This document shows, piece after piece, positions 54,592-63,526 of a stretch of 64,000 nucleotides of DNA (positions within the stretch are counted from its first letter, which is position 1; each line of letters opens with the position of its first letter). The position numbers and the translations under genes are program-made. The notes below the pieces were generated by a model. The model saw only the letters and a program-made list of their open reading frames with translations, did no database searches and was not told the origin of the DNA. Source of the stretch: JBASEY01 sp964404285 (GTDB taxonomy: Bacteria; CSSED10-310); assembly GCA_964404285.1 (NCBI GenBank), contig CAYOJK010000005.1, positions 122,471 through 186,470 of the forward strand, given 5' to 3'.

Positions 54592-55239
54592 ATGAAACAT
54601 TTAAGGAGATTTGTTTTATTTGTAACACTGGCATGTGTATGGGCATTCAATATTCCAGTCTCCCAAAGTGGACGAAAAACGATTACAGAGAAACGGGAGC
54701 TACCCCCTTTTGATCAGGTCGTTCTGAATATATCGGCGGATGTCACGATAAAAAAAGGTGATGAATATACCTGTTCGATCACTGCAGATCATGATCTCAT
54801 TCCGTTGATAGTGACTGAATGTAATAACCAAATATTGTCTATCTCTCTGAGGAACAGCTTTTCTTTTACTGGGAAAATAACCATGGAGATTACTTCTCCT
54901 TTGATAACGAAGGTTAAAATCAATGGGTCCGGCAATGTCAAACTACAAGATATCACGAAGGATATGATTGAGTTGACGCTCAATGGATCCGGCGATATCA
55001 CTGCTATTGGTAAAGCCGTGTTTTTAAAGGCGGTGATCAATGGATCCGGTGATATTGACGCTGCTGCCTTGGAGGTGGAAACTGGCGAGGCGGTCGTCAA
55101 CGGCAGCGGCGAAATGAAGTTATATGTCACTAAACAGTTGTCTGCGGAAGTGCGGGGAAGTGGCGAAATCTTCTATAGCGGGTCACCGGAAATCAAAAAC
55201 CGTGTCATTCACGGAAGCGGACGTATCAGCGCCAAATGA
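54592..55239 (+). CDS. DUF2807 (GIN domain) exported protein
   Basis: 215 residues with a signal peptide and AAAGGA before the ATG. The body is one DUF2807 domain: the opening RELPPFDQVVLNISADV, then a regular right-handed beta-helix pattern in which a glycine-serine-glycine turn recurs about every 17-20 residues (INGSG, LNGSG, INGSG, VNGSG, VRGSG, IHGSG). Six such turns are visible. Proteins of this family are periplasmic or surface-located; their function is not established. The gene ends 69 bases before the GT39-like membrane gene. Confidence 0.85.
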   Translation: MKHLRRFVLFVTLACVWAFNIPVSQSGRKTITEKRELPPFDQVVLNISADVTIKKGDEYTCSITADHDLIPLIVTECNNQILSISLRNSFSFTGKITMEITSPLITKVKINGSGNVKLQDITKDMIELTLNGSGDITAIGKAVFLKAVINGSGDIDAAALEVETGEAVVNGSGEMKLYVTKQLSAEVRGSGEIFYSGSPEIKNRVIHGSGRISAK

Positions 55240-55308
55240 TGTCAAGAAAACAATTGATCGACGCAATCATTCAGCGTTGCAATGGCTCTATAACATTCTG
55301 AAACTGAG

Positions 55309-56721
55309 ATGAACACGAGCGCGAAATCTTTTTTGTTAAAGAAAGATTTGTATTTTAGTCTGGTTTTATTTGTTGGATTTTTTCTGTTGGTATATCAATC
55401 GACAATTTTACAAGAGGCTTACTATTGTCGCAGTGATCCGCATGGGACGTTATTGACCGCACAAAGCCTATTGGAATATGGAACAATTAAACTTGACGCC
55501 TACCACCTACAGGATCGTGACCGGCCGATGGAGCTGTTTCTTCATGCAATAGGCGCTCGAAAAGCAGAGGTTCCGGAAGATGTCTTGACGCTTTACATGT
55601 GGCAAGTTCGACTGCATAACAATCACCTCTACAGCATGTTTCCCATAGGGTCAGCGCTTATATCGCTTCCCGCTGCTGCCGCGGCCTATCATGTGATGGG
55701 GATGGATATGACGGTGAGCGCCACGAATTGGGCGCTTCAACGTTTTCTGGCAGCGTTGACGGTGGCATTGATTGCCGTGCTTAGCTACTATTTGGCTCGA
55801 TCACGCATCCCACCCGGGGCGGCTTTTATCTTGACGCTGCTATTCATTGGAGGCTCTTCGTTGACCAGTACGTGCGGAACAGCGCTGTGGAGTTTCAACT
55901 ATCAAATTCTTTTTATCCTAACAGCTTTACATCTTTTACAGTTTTCAACGAAATCTCCCGGCTCACAGCCGTTGCTGTCCAGTCTAATTGGACTGATCGG
56001 CTTTTTGGCCTATCTGTCCCGCCCAACAACGCTTACTTTTATCGCCGCAATTGCTTTGCTCCTGATTCTGAAAAGACGACTTGTTGATTTGTCTGCATTT
56101 TTATCGGCTTTTTTTGCTGGTTTCGCCATGTTCATGCTGTTTAGTTATTACGAATATGGATTATTGCTGCCACCGTATTACGCCTTCTCACGAATCGATA
56201 GCTCTGGCATATCTTTTAGCGCTCTTTCGGGCTTGCTGCTCAGTCCTTCGCGAGGTCTCTTTATTTTCTCACCCTTTTTACTGCTCAGTGTTGTCGGTGC
56301 AATTCTCTGTTTTAAACGTGAAAAAACTCTGATTTTATTCACATCCGCTTGGATTATCGCTCATCTTGTCATGGTATCGTCCATGTTTCACTGGTGGGGC
56401 GGATACTCCTACGGGCCGAGACTGCTGACGGACTGTTTGCCGGCGTTTTTTTTGCTTACCGTTCTGGTTCTTTCTAATACTACCGAAAAAACCAAAATAT
56501 TTTTCAATATTGTTTTTTTAGTGACCGGAATAATTGCGTTCTGGATACACTCTGTACAAGGTCTGTATACCCCAGCCACCTATTGGTGGAATATTTATCC
56601 GAATATCGATCAAAATCCGGAGCGGATTCGTGATTGGAGACATCCTCAATTTTTAGCATCAGATAAAAACTTGAAAGCCAGGATTGCGCCCGAAGCTGAG
56701 TTTGAAACGGAGCTTCCATGA
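55309..56721 (+). CDS. Multi-pass membrane protein, possible GT-C (GT39/PMT-like) glycosyltransferase
   Basis: 470 residues with about eleven hydrophobic segments. The first periplasmic loop after helix 1 contains an acidic CRSDPHGTLLTAQSL block where GT-C enzymes hold their catalytic Asp, and the C-terminal part has further aromatic periplasmic loops (HWWGGYSYGPRLL). That layout fits the ArnT/PMT group of enzymes that use a lipid-linked sugar, but the match is by topology only. Its stop overlaps the next start (ATGA at 56718-56721). It could add sugars to one of the many secreted proteins here; that is speculation. Confidence 0.6.
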   Translation: MNTSAKSFLLKKDLYFSLVLFVGFFLLVYQSTILQEAYYCRSDPHGTLLTAQSLLEYGTIKLDAYHLQDRDRPMELFLHAIGARKAEVPEDVLTLYMWQVRLHNNHLYSMFPIGSALISLPAAAAAYHVMGMDMTVSATNWALQRFLAALTVALIAVLSYYLARSRIPPGAAFILTLLFIGGSSLTSTCGTALWSFNYQILFILTALHLLQFSTKSPGSQPLLSSLIGLIGFLAYLSRPTTLTFIAAIALLLILKRRLVDLSAFLSAFFAGFAMFMLFSYYEYGLLLPPYYAFSRIDSSGISFSALSGLLLSPSRGLFIFSPFLLLSVVGAILCFKREKTLILFTSAWIIAHLVMVSSMFHWWGGYSYGPRLLTDCLPAFFLLTVLVLSNTTEKTKIFFNIVFLVTGIIAFWIHSVQGLYTPATYWWNIYPNIDQNPERIRDWRHPQFLASDKNLKARIAPEAEFETELP

Positions 56722-57305
56722 AGATACCTGTTTTGTTTCAAATTTTTTGTGTCAGCATTCTTTTGCCTCTGGCATATGCTGAAACTCCAACGCTTGAACT
56801 CAGTATGCCTACGACAGTTTTATATTCGGGATCGCCCTATTATTTAAATCTTCATGTAGTCAATCCCGGGCAGGCGTTAACACGTGTTCAGGTTTTTACA
56901 GCGATACATGTTGGAACAGATGAATTCTGGTTTCATCCGAAATGGAACAGGTACCCTTCAGCATTAGGTTGGAAAACGATGGATTTGCCTGCCGAGTCTG
57001 TGACAACGCTGGAAATTATACCGGAATTCAGTTGGCCGGACGGGTTAGGATCATTTTGTTGTGTGACGGTGTTTTCAGCGCTTATGCACAACATGGAGCT
57101 AATCGGATCACCGGTTTCGATCCGTTTTGGCTGGTCGGACACTCCTCAGCAAGCAGGCGGAATCCCTGATGACCCAGCTATTCAACCTTTGCAAAAATGC
57201 CGATGGGTCGGCCTGATTTTGGCTGGGTGCGTCGCGGCGGCCATCGGATTGTTGGTTTGGATATCGGCGGCAGCGATAGACGACCAAAAGTCCGCTTTCA
57301 AGTGA
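56718..57305 (+). CDS. Exported single-domain protein with C-terminal membrane helix
   Basis: 195 residues: signal peptide (PVLFQIFCVSILLPLAYA), one domain of about 120 residues, and a membrane helix near the end (WVGLILAGCVAAAIGLLVW) with a short tail. The domain (TVLYSGSPYYLNLHVVNPG, FWFHPKW, PEFSWPDGLG, TVFSALMHN) matches in pattern the C-terminal domain of the FG-GAP/ASPIC protein at 37 kb and the N-terminal domain of the FGE-like protein at 60 kb. It is coupled to the GT39-like membrane gene by a four-base overlap, which suggests that the two proteins work together in the envelope. Confidence 0.7.
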   Translation: MKIPVLFQIFCVSILLPLAYAETPTLELSMPTTVLYSGSPYYLNLHVVNPGQALTRVQVFTAIHVGTDEFWFHPKWNRYPSALGWKTMDLPAESVTTLEIIPEFSWPDGLGSFCCVTVFSALMHNMELIGSPVSIRFGWSDTPQQAGGIPDDPAIQPLQKCRWVGLILAGCVAAAIGLLVWISAAAIDDQKSAFK

Positions 57306-57325
57306 CAGCATGAAAAAAAAAGGTT

Positions 57326-58048
57326 ATGGTGTTTCAAGTTATGATCGCGTTTTTGGAAATGGAAACAAGCGCAGCAAAACATACCCGTTTACCTCAGAGC
57401 CATGAGCATATCGGCGGGTACCCCGACCGACAGCATGTGCGAAATTATCTGAATTTACGTCAAGCGATTGGTCTAATCGGCATTGGGTTGCCATTCGTGC
57501 TGGTTATCGGGGGTCTTCTGACAGGTTCCGGATTACAGACATCTTTGAGTAGTTATTATCATACACCGATGCGGGATGTGTTTGTCGGCAGCCTGTTCGC
57601 TATCGCCGTATTTATGTGGTCTTATCGCGGATATGACGCTCGTGATGCGGTAGCTGGAAACCTGGCCTGCATTTGGGGCCTTGGAGTTGCGTTGTTTCCT
57701 GTGTCTCCACAGACTGAAGCAACGCCGATCCAGAACTTGTTGGAAACGCTTCATTGTATATCTGCATGCGGTTTTTTTCTTGTTCTGGCATATTTTTCAT
57801 TGGTCTTATTCCGTTTGAGCGATCAGAAACAACCAGGAAAAATGAAAATCATTCGAAACCGAATCTATACCATTTGCGGATATACCATCGTTACTGGTCT
57901 TGTTGTTATAGGAGTCGTCAGTATCCCGGCTATCCAACAAAAAATGCTACATTTTAGGCCGGTCTTTTGGCTTGAAGCGCTGATTGTGTTCGCATTCGGT
58001 GTAAGTTGGTTTACGAAAGGTGAAACAATTTTTAAAGACAAATCATGA
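57326..58048 (+). CDS. Predicted membrane protein of unknown function
   Basis: 240 residues with six or seven hydrophobic segments (for example LIGIGLPFVLVIGGLLTG, VFVGSLFAIAVFMW, ISACGFFLVLAYFSLVLF). A conserved-looking loop SSYYHTPMRDVFVGS between helices recalls a family of uncharacterised membrane proteins (DUF998-like in pattern). The true start is uncertain: ATGs at 57326, 57341 and 57356 are all in frame and none has a strong ribosome site. It precedes the isochorismatase-like gene by six bases. Confidence 0.65.
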   Translation: MVFQVMIAFLEMETSAAKHTRLPQSHEHIGGYPDRQHVRNYLNLRQAIGLIGIGLPFVLVIGGLLTGSGLQTSLSSYYHTPMRDVFVGSLFAIAVFMWSYRGYDARDAVAGNLACIWGLGVALFPVSPQTEATPIQNLLETLHCISACGFFLVLAYFSLVLFRLSDQKQPGKMKIIRNRIYTICGYTIVTGLVVIGVVSIPAIQQKMLHFRPVFWLEALIVFAFGVSWFTKGETIFKDKS

Positions 58049-58054
58049 AAGGGT

Positions 58055-58600
58055 ATGGCTATGCTTGATAAAGAAAACACGGTTTTATTGATCATCGATA
58101 TACAGGGAAAATTAGCTCGAATCGTGCATGAAAGTGAATCCGTCATCAGCAATGCACGCAAACTGATTCAGGGTATTCAAATACTGAGTATTCCGATACT
58201 GTGGATGGAACAAACGCCATTGGCTATTGGGCCTACCATAGAGGAGATTTCTGAGTTGTTGTCGACAATCAAGCCGTTTACGAAAAACTCATTCAGTTGC
58301 TGTGGAAACCAGGACTTTATGAATGCTTTAACCTCCCTATCCCGCCAACAGGTATTGCTGATCGGTATTGAAACTCATGTCTGTGTGAATCAAACGGCAA
58401 TTGATCTACTGAATGAAGAGTATGATGTTTATGTGGCAGCAGATGCAGTCTCTTCCCGAACGCCGCAGAACCGGGACATCGGATTACAGAAAATGCGTGA
58501 TGAAGGTGTGGTTTTGACCAGCGTGGAAACAGCCTTGTTCGAACTCCTTCGTGTTGCGGAGGGGAAGGAATTCAGACAAATACTTAAAATTATTAAATAA
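58055..58600 (+). CDS. Isochorismatase-family cysteine hydrolase
   Basis: 181 residues with the family triad: Asp in LLIIDIQGKL near residue 15, Lys in TIKPFTKNSFSC near 73, and Cys in GIETHVCVNQTA near 112, with the non-proline cis-like block before it. Close relatives are the YcaC-like and nicotinamidase-like hydrolases; the exact substrate (amide or vinyl ether) is not fixed by these motifs. An ATG at 58061 could also be the start. It is probably cotranscribed with the membrane gene just upstream. Confidence 0.85.
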   Translation: MAMLDKENTVLLIIDIQGKLARIVHESESVISNARKLIQGIQILSIPILWMEQTPLAIGPTIEEISELLSTIKPFTKNSFSCCGNQDFMNALTSLSRQQVLLIGIETHVCVNQTAIDLLNEEYDVYVAADAVSSRTPQNRDIGLQKMRDEGVVLTSVETALFELLRVAEGKEFRQILKIIK

Positions 58601-58803
58601 GCGCTCTTCGAACGCAGTTCCTGGTTCCTAGTTGGGTTTTCGGTTGATCTACATCTGCTGAATTATCTATATAGTGGTAAATGACTATAGATACTGAATT
58701 CCAACATTTGGCGCTGGAACATTCAAGTCCAACTTTTTTTCTTATTTCTTCCACTAGATTGTCAATGTGATAGACTAATCGATGATTGATTGGAGACTTG
58801 TCA
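58601..58803. other. Intergenic region with dispersed repeat motif
   Basis: About 200 bases. A second degenerate copy of the element at 31.9-32.1 kb is recognisable: a GCGCTCTTCGA-like front followed by ATACTGAATTCCAACATTTGG at 58691-58711. No gene is seen. Confidence 0.55.
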
Positions 58804-59736
58804 ATGCCTAAATGGGAAACGGTCGATATTCAATTAAATGGTGAGCTAACGGTTAAAGCTGTTGCACCCATGGTCATCTCTGCAAGTCGACGGACGGATA
58901 TCCCTGCTTTTAAGTCCGATTGGCTTTTAAACGGCTTAAAAACTGGTTATCTCAATGTGCCTTGTCGAGGACCTTATCGCACTGTTTCATTCAAAAATAC
59001 CCGCGTGATCGTTTTCTGGACAAAGGATCCATCGCCATTACTCAGCAAATTATCAGAGATCGATAAAGCCGGCTTCAATTATTATTTCCAATTTACTCTA
59101 AATGATTATGAATCTGAAGGGCTTGAGCCGAATCTTCCGGGATTAGACCAAAGGATAACGTCATTCAAGAATCTATCGGAACTGATTGGGAAGGGGAGAG
59201 TGATCTGGAGATTCGACCCACTTATTTTGTCCAAAATGATTTCTGTGGATACGTTGATTGATAAAATCGCGACGATCGGAAATCAACTGCATGGGTTCAC
59301 GGAAAAACTCGTGGTCAGTTTTGTTGATATAGATCAGTATAAAAGAGTCACATCAAATATCAAAAAAAACAATCTACTGATCTCGGAGTTCCGTAGGGAA
59401 GATATGCTTGAATTTGCAGAAAAATTGGATCTATTGAATAAAAATTGGGGACTGGAGATATCGACTTGTGCGGAAAGCGCGGATCTTTCACGATTTAATA
59501 TTACTCACAACAAATGCATCGATGACCAATTAATGGTTAACCTGTTCAAAGACGACAAGAAACTCATGGACTTTTTGGGTTATAGTCCTGGACAAATTAC
59601 AAAACTCAAATTGAAAGATACCGGCCAGAGGAAAGAATGCGGCTGTATCAAGAGTTTTGATATCGGCCAATACAACACATGCAGATTTCAATGCCTGTAT
59701 TGTTATGCGACGTCTGTTTCAGCTAATAGAGCATAG
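58804..59736 (+). CDS. DUF1848 protein with C-terminal cysteine cluster
   Basis: 310 residues. The N-terminal part has the DUF1848 opening VISASRRTDIPAF, then LNVPCRGPYRTVSF and VIVFWTKDPSPLL. The end contains a cysteine cluster CGCIKSFDIGQYNTC ... FQCLYCYA, reminiscent of a radical SAM iron-sulfur site placed at the C-terminus. The family is widespread and not characterised, but is suspected of SAM-radical chemistry. The ATG at 58804 with GGAGA upstream is preferred to a TTG 18 bases earlier. It stands alone between intergenic regions. Confidence 0.88.
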   Translation: MPKWETVDIQLNGELTVKAVAPMVISASRRTDIPAFKSDWLLNGLKTGYLNVPCRGPYRTVSFKNTRVIVFWTKDPSPLLSKLSEIDKAGFNYYFQFTLNDYESEGLEPNLPGLDQRITSFKNLSELIGKGRVIWRFDPLILSKMISVDTLIDKIATIGNQLHGFTEKLVVSFVDIDQYKRVTSNIKKNNLLISEFRREDMLEFAEKLDLLNKNWGLEISTCAESADLSRFNITHNKCIDDQLMVNLFKDDKKLMDFLGYSPGQITKLKLKDTGQRKECGCIKSFDIGQYNTCRFQCLYCYATSVSANRA

Positions 59737-60116
59737 CGGCATCTTCCAGAAAGAAATTAAGTGACACTGATTGTAATAAAATTGGAAGTCTGTCTCCAGG
59801 AAATTGGAAGTCTGTCCCCACTACCCACGTCATGAATAGAGAAGGGGGAATAGCTTCTCTGTTATATTGCAAGGACTTGATCTCCTTAATTCTTTAAAAT
59901 ATCTGGTGATTAAGCTGATAAAAGGACTGTTTTTGTAAATTGTCCTAAACTCTTGAAAATTCTTTTGTGTTATGCAAAGATTGTAAGAGCGCTTAAAATC
60001 TTTGAAATACTGTGGAAAGGAACTTTTTGAAGAACATTTTTTTAAGTAACGTAAATCTCTGCAATGAGAGGGATTGCCTTTATCAACAACCTTTGAACAG
60101 GGGGAGTTTATTAATT
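59737..60116. other. Intergenic region with two copies of a dispersed motif
   Basis: A 380-base stretch without a gene. The motif AATTGGAAGTCTGTC(C/T)CC appears twice in direct orientation (59780-59798 and 59802-59819). The rest is AT-rich and probably holds the promoter of the FGE-like gene; I could not mark it. Confidence 0.6.
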
Positions 60117-61550
60117 ATGAAAAACTTTGATTGGCGGATCAAAACCTTGATTCTTTCAAGCATCCTGATGTTGCGCTGGCTGCCGCCGGCATGCGCCGTT
60201 GTCGATATCGATGTCGAGATGCGTTTGAATGATGGCGGGTTCATTTCGTATGACCACTTCAAGGCCGAGCTTTACATGAACAATTCTGGCGAGATGACGC
60301 CTGGGGCGACCATCTTCGGTATTCTTGAAGTGCTGGGTGAGTATTTCTTCTGGCCGTCATTCTCAGAGGAAGTGGATTTTGAAATTCATGATATTCACAC
60401 TGATGAATCCCATGTGATTTTCTTGGAGTTTGATTTTCCAGATATCGATGAATTCATTCCCTTTGGGCCGATGGTTTTTTGGGGAGCTTGGTTTCTGGAC
60501 ATGGAGACTTGGAACTATGATTTCCAGGAATTCTGGCTGGATTCCGCTCACAAGTGGACCCCAACCCCTATGCCGACCAGTACGCCCATTTCTCCGACTC
60601 CGACCCCTGTGCCGACCGGTACACCCTCAGACCCGACATCGACTCCCACCAACACACCAACCTCGACTCCGATTCCTGCTCCCGGTGATTTGTTTGCGAT
60701 TGACCCGATTGTCGGCAATATGCGGTTTGTGCCTGCCGGATCGTTCACCCAGGGATCACCGAATACGGAACCTTGTCGATACGATAGCGAGGGGCCGCAG
60801 TTCACGCACATTTTGACAAGGAACCTCGCGGTGATGGAAACAGAGGTTTCTCGTCTGATGTGGGCGGGTCTTAAAGCCGTTCAGGGGACATTGCCGAATG
60901 ATCCCAGCAACGAAACATACAGCCCTGGACCGAATTATCCTGTGCAGCAAAACACCTGGTATGTGTCGCTGTTGTTTGCGAACCTGTTGTCGTTGCAGAA
61001 CGGTTTCACGCGGTGTTATTACACGGATGCCGGATATACGATACCCGTGACGGCTTCGAATTATACGACAGGACCATTCTATTGTAATTTCAATGCGGAT
61101 GGGTATCGATTGCCGACAGAAGGGGAGTGGGAATACTTTGCCCGAGCAGGCACAAGTGGTCCGTTTTCGTGTGACGAACCGTATTATAATTCCGGTAATT
61201 GCGGTTCCTGCACACCGGGGACACATCAGACACTGGAGAAGTATTGTGTTTACTGCGCCAACTCTTCTGACCGGGCAGAAGTTGTGGGAAGCAAGTTAGC
61301 GAATCCCTGGAATCTGAAGGATGTGCATGGAAATGTTTATGAGTGGTGCTGGGACTGGTATACAGGTTCTTATCCGACGGGAACGGTGACCGACTGCGTC
61401 GGCCCTGGTTCCGGTTCCAGCCGCGTCAGCCGGGGCGGCAGTTGGAGCAATGACGCCAGGTTCTGCCGGTCAGCGTTTCGCGACTGGTACACTCCGTCGT
61501 TCACGTTCAGCAACCTGGGCTTCCGCGCCGTGAGGACAGTTTCGTCCTGA
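60117..61550 (+). CDS. Secreted FGE-sulfatase (SUMF1-like) domain protein with extra N-terminal domain
   Basis: 477 residues from the ATG at 60117, which follows GGGGGAG; a signal peptide ends near ACA. Residues 25-140 form the domain shared with the proteins at 37.0 and 56.7 kb (EVLGEYFFWPSFSEEVDF, VFWGAWFLDM). A Thr/Pro linker (TPTPMPTSTP ... STPTNTPTSTP) leads to a formylglycine-generating-enzyme/SUMF1-type domain: MRFVPAGSFTQGS, YRLPTEGEWEYFARAG, HGNVYEWCWDWY, SRGGSWSNDARFCRSAFRDW and LGFRAVR. Such domains in secreted bacterial proteins often act as binding or unknown-function modules rather than as true sulfatase activators. A fragment of the gene's last codons reappears at 63.8 kb. Confidence 0.9.
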   Translation: MKNFDWRIKTLILSSILMLRWLPPACAVVDIDVEMRLNDGGFISYDHFKAELYMNNSGEMTPGATIFGILEVLGEYFFWPSFSEEVDFEIHDIHTDESHVIFLEFDFPDIDEFIPFGPMVFWGAWFLDMETWNYDFQEFWLDSAHKWTPTPMPTSTPISPTPTPVPTGTPSDPTSTPTNTPTSTPIPAPGDLFAIDPIVGNMRFVPAGSFTQGSPNTEPCRYDSEGPQFTHILTRNLAVMETEVSRLMWAGLKAVQGTLPNDPSNETYSPGPNYPVQQNTWYVSLLFANLLSLQNGFTRCYYTDAGYTIPVTASNYTTGPFYCNFNADGYRLPTEGEWEYFARAGTSGPFSCDEPYYNSGNCGSCTPGTHQTLEKYCVYCANSSDRAEVVGSKLANPWNLKDVHGNVYEWCWDWYTGSYPTGTVTDCVGPGSGSSRVSRGGSWSNDARFCRSAFRDWYTPSFTFSNLGFRAVRTVSS

Positions 61551-61717
61551 TGTGTGCTCTCGAGAACCGGTTTCGTCCGCAGATTGACGATGCGAATGCC
61601 GAAAGGGGCGCCAGCCCCCGGCATCGCAATCGGATAATCAGGGCGAAACCGGGCGCAGTCATGCGATGTGTTCTTGCTATCGAGGAATGCTGTTTTTATT
61701 AACCGCGAATGGACGCT
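61530..61717. repeat. Direct repeat, left copy, flanking the restriction-modification module
   Basis: Starts in the last codons of the FGE-like gene (CGTGAGGACAG) and runs to CGCGAATGGACGC. The right copy at 63816-63921 matches it in two blocks (about 40 and 60 bases) but lacks about 80 bases between two ACCGG sequences. Confidence 0.85.
61593..61628. repeat. REP-like hairpin downstream of the FGE-like gene
   Basis: A GC-rich imperfect palindrome: GCGAATGCCG pairs with CGGCATCGC and an inner GGGGC with GCCCC around a GCCA loop. It may stabilise or end the upstream transcript; no T run follows. It is missing from the right copy of the direct repeat. Confidence 0.6.
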
Positions 61718-61953
61718 AATGAACGCTAATAAGGTCTTGATCAACAATAGGATTTTAAATTGGAAGTCTGTCCCCAAATCGTCCTATAAATTCATCTTGA
61801 AAGCATTCGTCGCCCTAGAGCCAAAAAGCTCTCTAAAACTCCATGTGTATCCGTGTCGATTAATAGAGATAAAGGGTGATCCAATCAGTCGCCCCGAACA
61901 CTTTCTCGGATAGAGGATCGGTCAATGAAGCCGTCCGTTAGTACGCCCGAATC

Positions 61954-62565
61954 TTACGGCTCAATTCCTATAAGTACAAGCGGCACTGCGGGGACGCCAC
62001 GACCTTGGCGAACAACATTGTAGAACTCACCCTCGTAATAAGCGACGCCTGAACTCATTTGGCTTTGGAGTGATTTCATCGGGAGAATTTCTATTCCAAC
62101 GTCAATATAATCGCCGATGTAAAAGGCCAAATGCTTAACGAAAAGGTCATAAGCCACGAATGCATACTTGCCGAACTGTATCTCAAGCGCTACACGATCT
62201 TTAACGAAATCTGTTTGATTATAACTAAAAATCGGCATCTCACCCGCAGCTTCAATTGCCCGTTTTTGCTCTTCGGGTGACATGGTAAGCGTTTTACGAA
62301 TCAATTTTTCATTTCGGGTAACCCAGTAGCTCACTCGGCTTTCTTCCCAGGATCGTTCCTGAAGCAACCGATTAAAAGCTGCATTCATCTCAATAGGACT
62401 GAATAAAAGCTTACCCTTCATCGTCTTTTCTTTGGAAACTTAAGTTCGGTATTTATCTGCGTCTATGGTTTTGATAACGAATTGAATTTCATCCCAAAGT
62501 TTTGGCTTGTGCACTAGGAGATACTCAAGTCCATTTAGATGGGAATAAGTCTCAGCCAGTTTCAT
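61954..62565 (-). pseudogene. BglII-like restriction endonuclease gene interrupted by one in-frame stop
   Basis: A 204-codon frame starting at the ATG at 62565 (overlapping the methyltransferase end by 14 bases) and ending at 61954, interrupted by a single TAA at 62440-62442 between DADKYRT and VSKEKTMKGK. Both halves are in the same frame and resemble R.BglII along their whole length: LWDEI in the front, then the catalytic-type block DRVALEIQFGKY, GDYIDVGIEILPM and GVPAVPLVLIGI. One base change from a Lys codon (AAA to TAA) would explain the stop. The C-terminal part could restart at ATG 62421, but it would lack the N-terminal 42 residues. I treat it as inactive. Confidence 0.8.
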
Positions 62566-63526
62566 TGATGCTCTCTCTTGGAATTGTCTCGAACAAGGTA
62601 TTTTGCTTGGAGCTGTTTTCCCAGGGAACAATAGCTTGAGTATTCCCGGCGGCAACCGGATTGTAAACAGGTCTATTCATAGGACGAGTTCGCAATGTTC
62701 CTTCAATTTCTTTTTGAATTCTTTGGCGGGCAAGTTCTACGTATTTTGGGACAATCTCAGCGCCAACGCCCCGACGTCCGTGGCGAATTGAAGCGATGAT
62801 TGTCGTTCCTGTCCCAAGAAATGGATCAAAAACCCAATCATCCTTGTTTGAGAGGGAGAGGACCAACCTTTCTATAAGCTCAACTGGAAACTGGCAAGGA
62901 TGTTCTGTTTTTTCGACATGGTTGCTTTTGACATTAGGAATGATCCACACATCTCCAGGATTCTTGCCAAGAGGATTGCACGAATATTGGCCCGCTTTGG
63001 CGCCTTTAAAATGTTTCTTTCCCGGGTATTTCTGGGGCACACGCACGTCGTCGAGGTTAAAGACATAGTCCTCGGACTTTGTGAACCAGATAATTGTTTC
63101 ATATCTTCCAGAGAAACGGCGGCTGCAATGAAGACCATGTTCAAAGTGCCAAATAATTCGGTTGCGCATCCGCAGGCCAAGGTCAGCGAAAATGGGGTAG
63201 AGTATGGTGTCCAAAGGAATGATAGCCCCACGGTCAACATAGTTGCCGACCTGCCAACATATACTACCTGTCGGCGCCAGAGTACGAACGCATTCAGCAA
63301 TGATTCGGCCTTGCTGTTGAAGATATTGATCCAAATGGAGCTTTTTCTCGTATTCTTTACCTATGTTATAAGGAGGAGAGGTAACGATTAGTTGAATTGA
63401 TTCAGAAGGTATTCGCTTCAATAATTCCAGGCAATCACCAGGATAAACAACTATGCGATCACCTAATGAGAATTTATCCGAAATGTTTTGTGCCTTTCCA
63501 AATATTCCTAACATGTTTTCAGTCAA
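62552..63526 (-). CDS. Site-specific DNA methyltransferase (beta class, probably N4-cytosine)
   Basis: 324 residues. The catalytic motif TSPPYN lies near residue 49 and the SAM-binding motif DPFLGTGTT near 227, an order that defines the beta class. The SPPY form is typical of N4-cytosine enzymes; M.BglII is also an N4-cytosine enzyme, which agrees with the BglII-like endonuclease next to it. The start is TTG at 63526, overlapping the stop of the small upstream frame (TTGA) with GGGAG in front; ATG at 63514 is an alternative. With the endonuclase gene broken, it would now act as an orphan. Target site, perhaps AGATCT, is inference. Confidence 0.88.
   Translation of the reverse strand: MTENMLGIFGKAQNISDKFSLGDRIVVYPGDCLELLKRIPSESIQLIVTSPPYNIGKEYEKKLHLDQYLQQQGRIIAECVRTLAPTGSICWQVGNYVDRGAIIPLDTILYPIFADLGLRMRNRIIWHFEHGLHCSRRFSGRYETIIWFTKSEDYVFNLDDVRVPQKYPGKKHFKGAKAGQYSCNPLGKNPGDVWIIPNVKSNHVEKTEHPCQFPVELIERLVLSLSNKDDWVFDPFLGTGTTIIASIRHGRRGVGAEIVPKYVELARQRIQKEIEGTLRTRPMNRPVYNPVAAGNTQAIVPWENSSKQNTLFETIPRESINETG

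Noticed and set aside
62440..62442. Stop codon reassignment or selenocysteine-like recoding
   Set aside because: The codon is TAA, other genes here end in TAA normally, and no recoding signal is seen.
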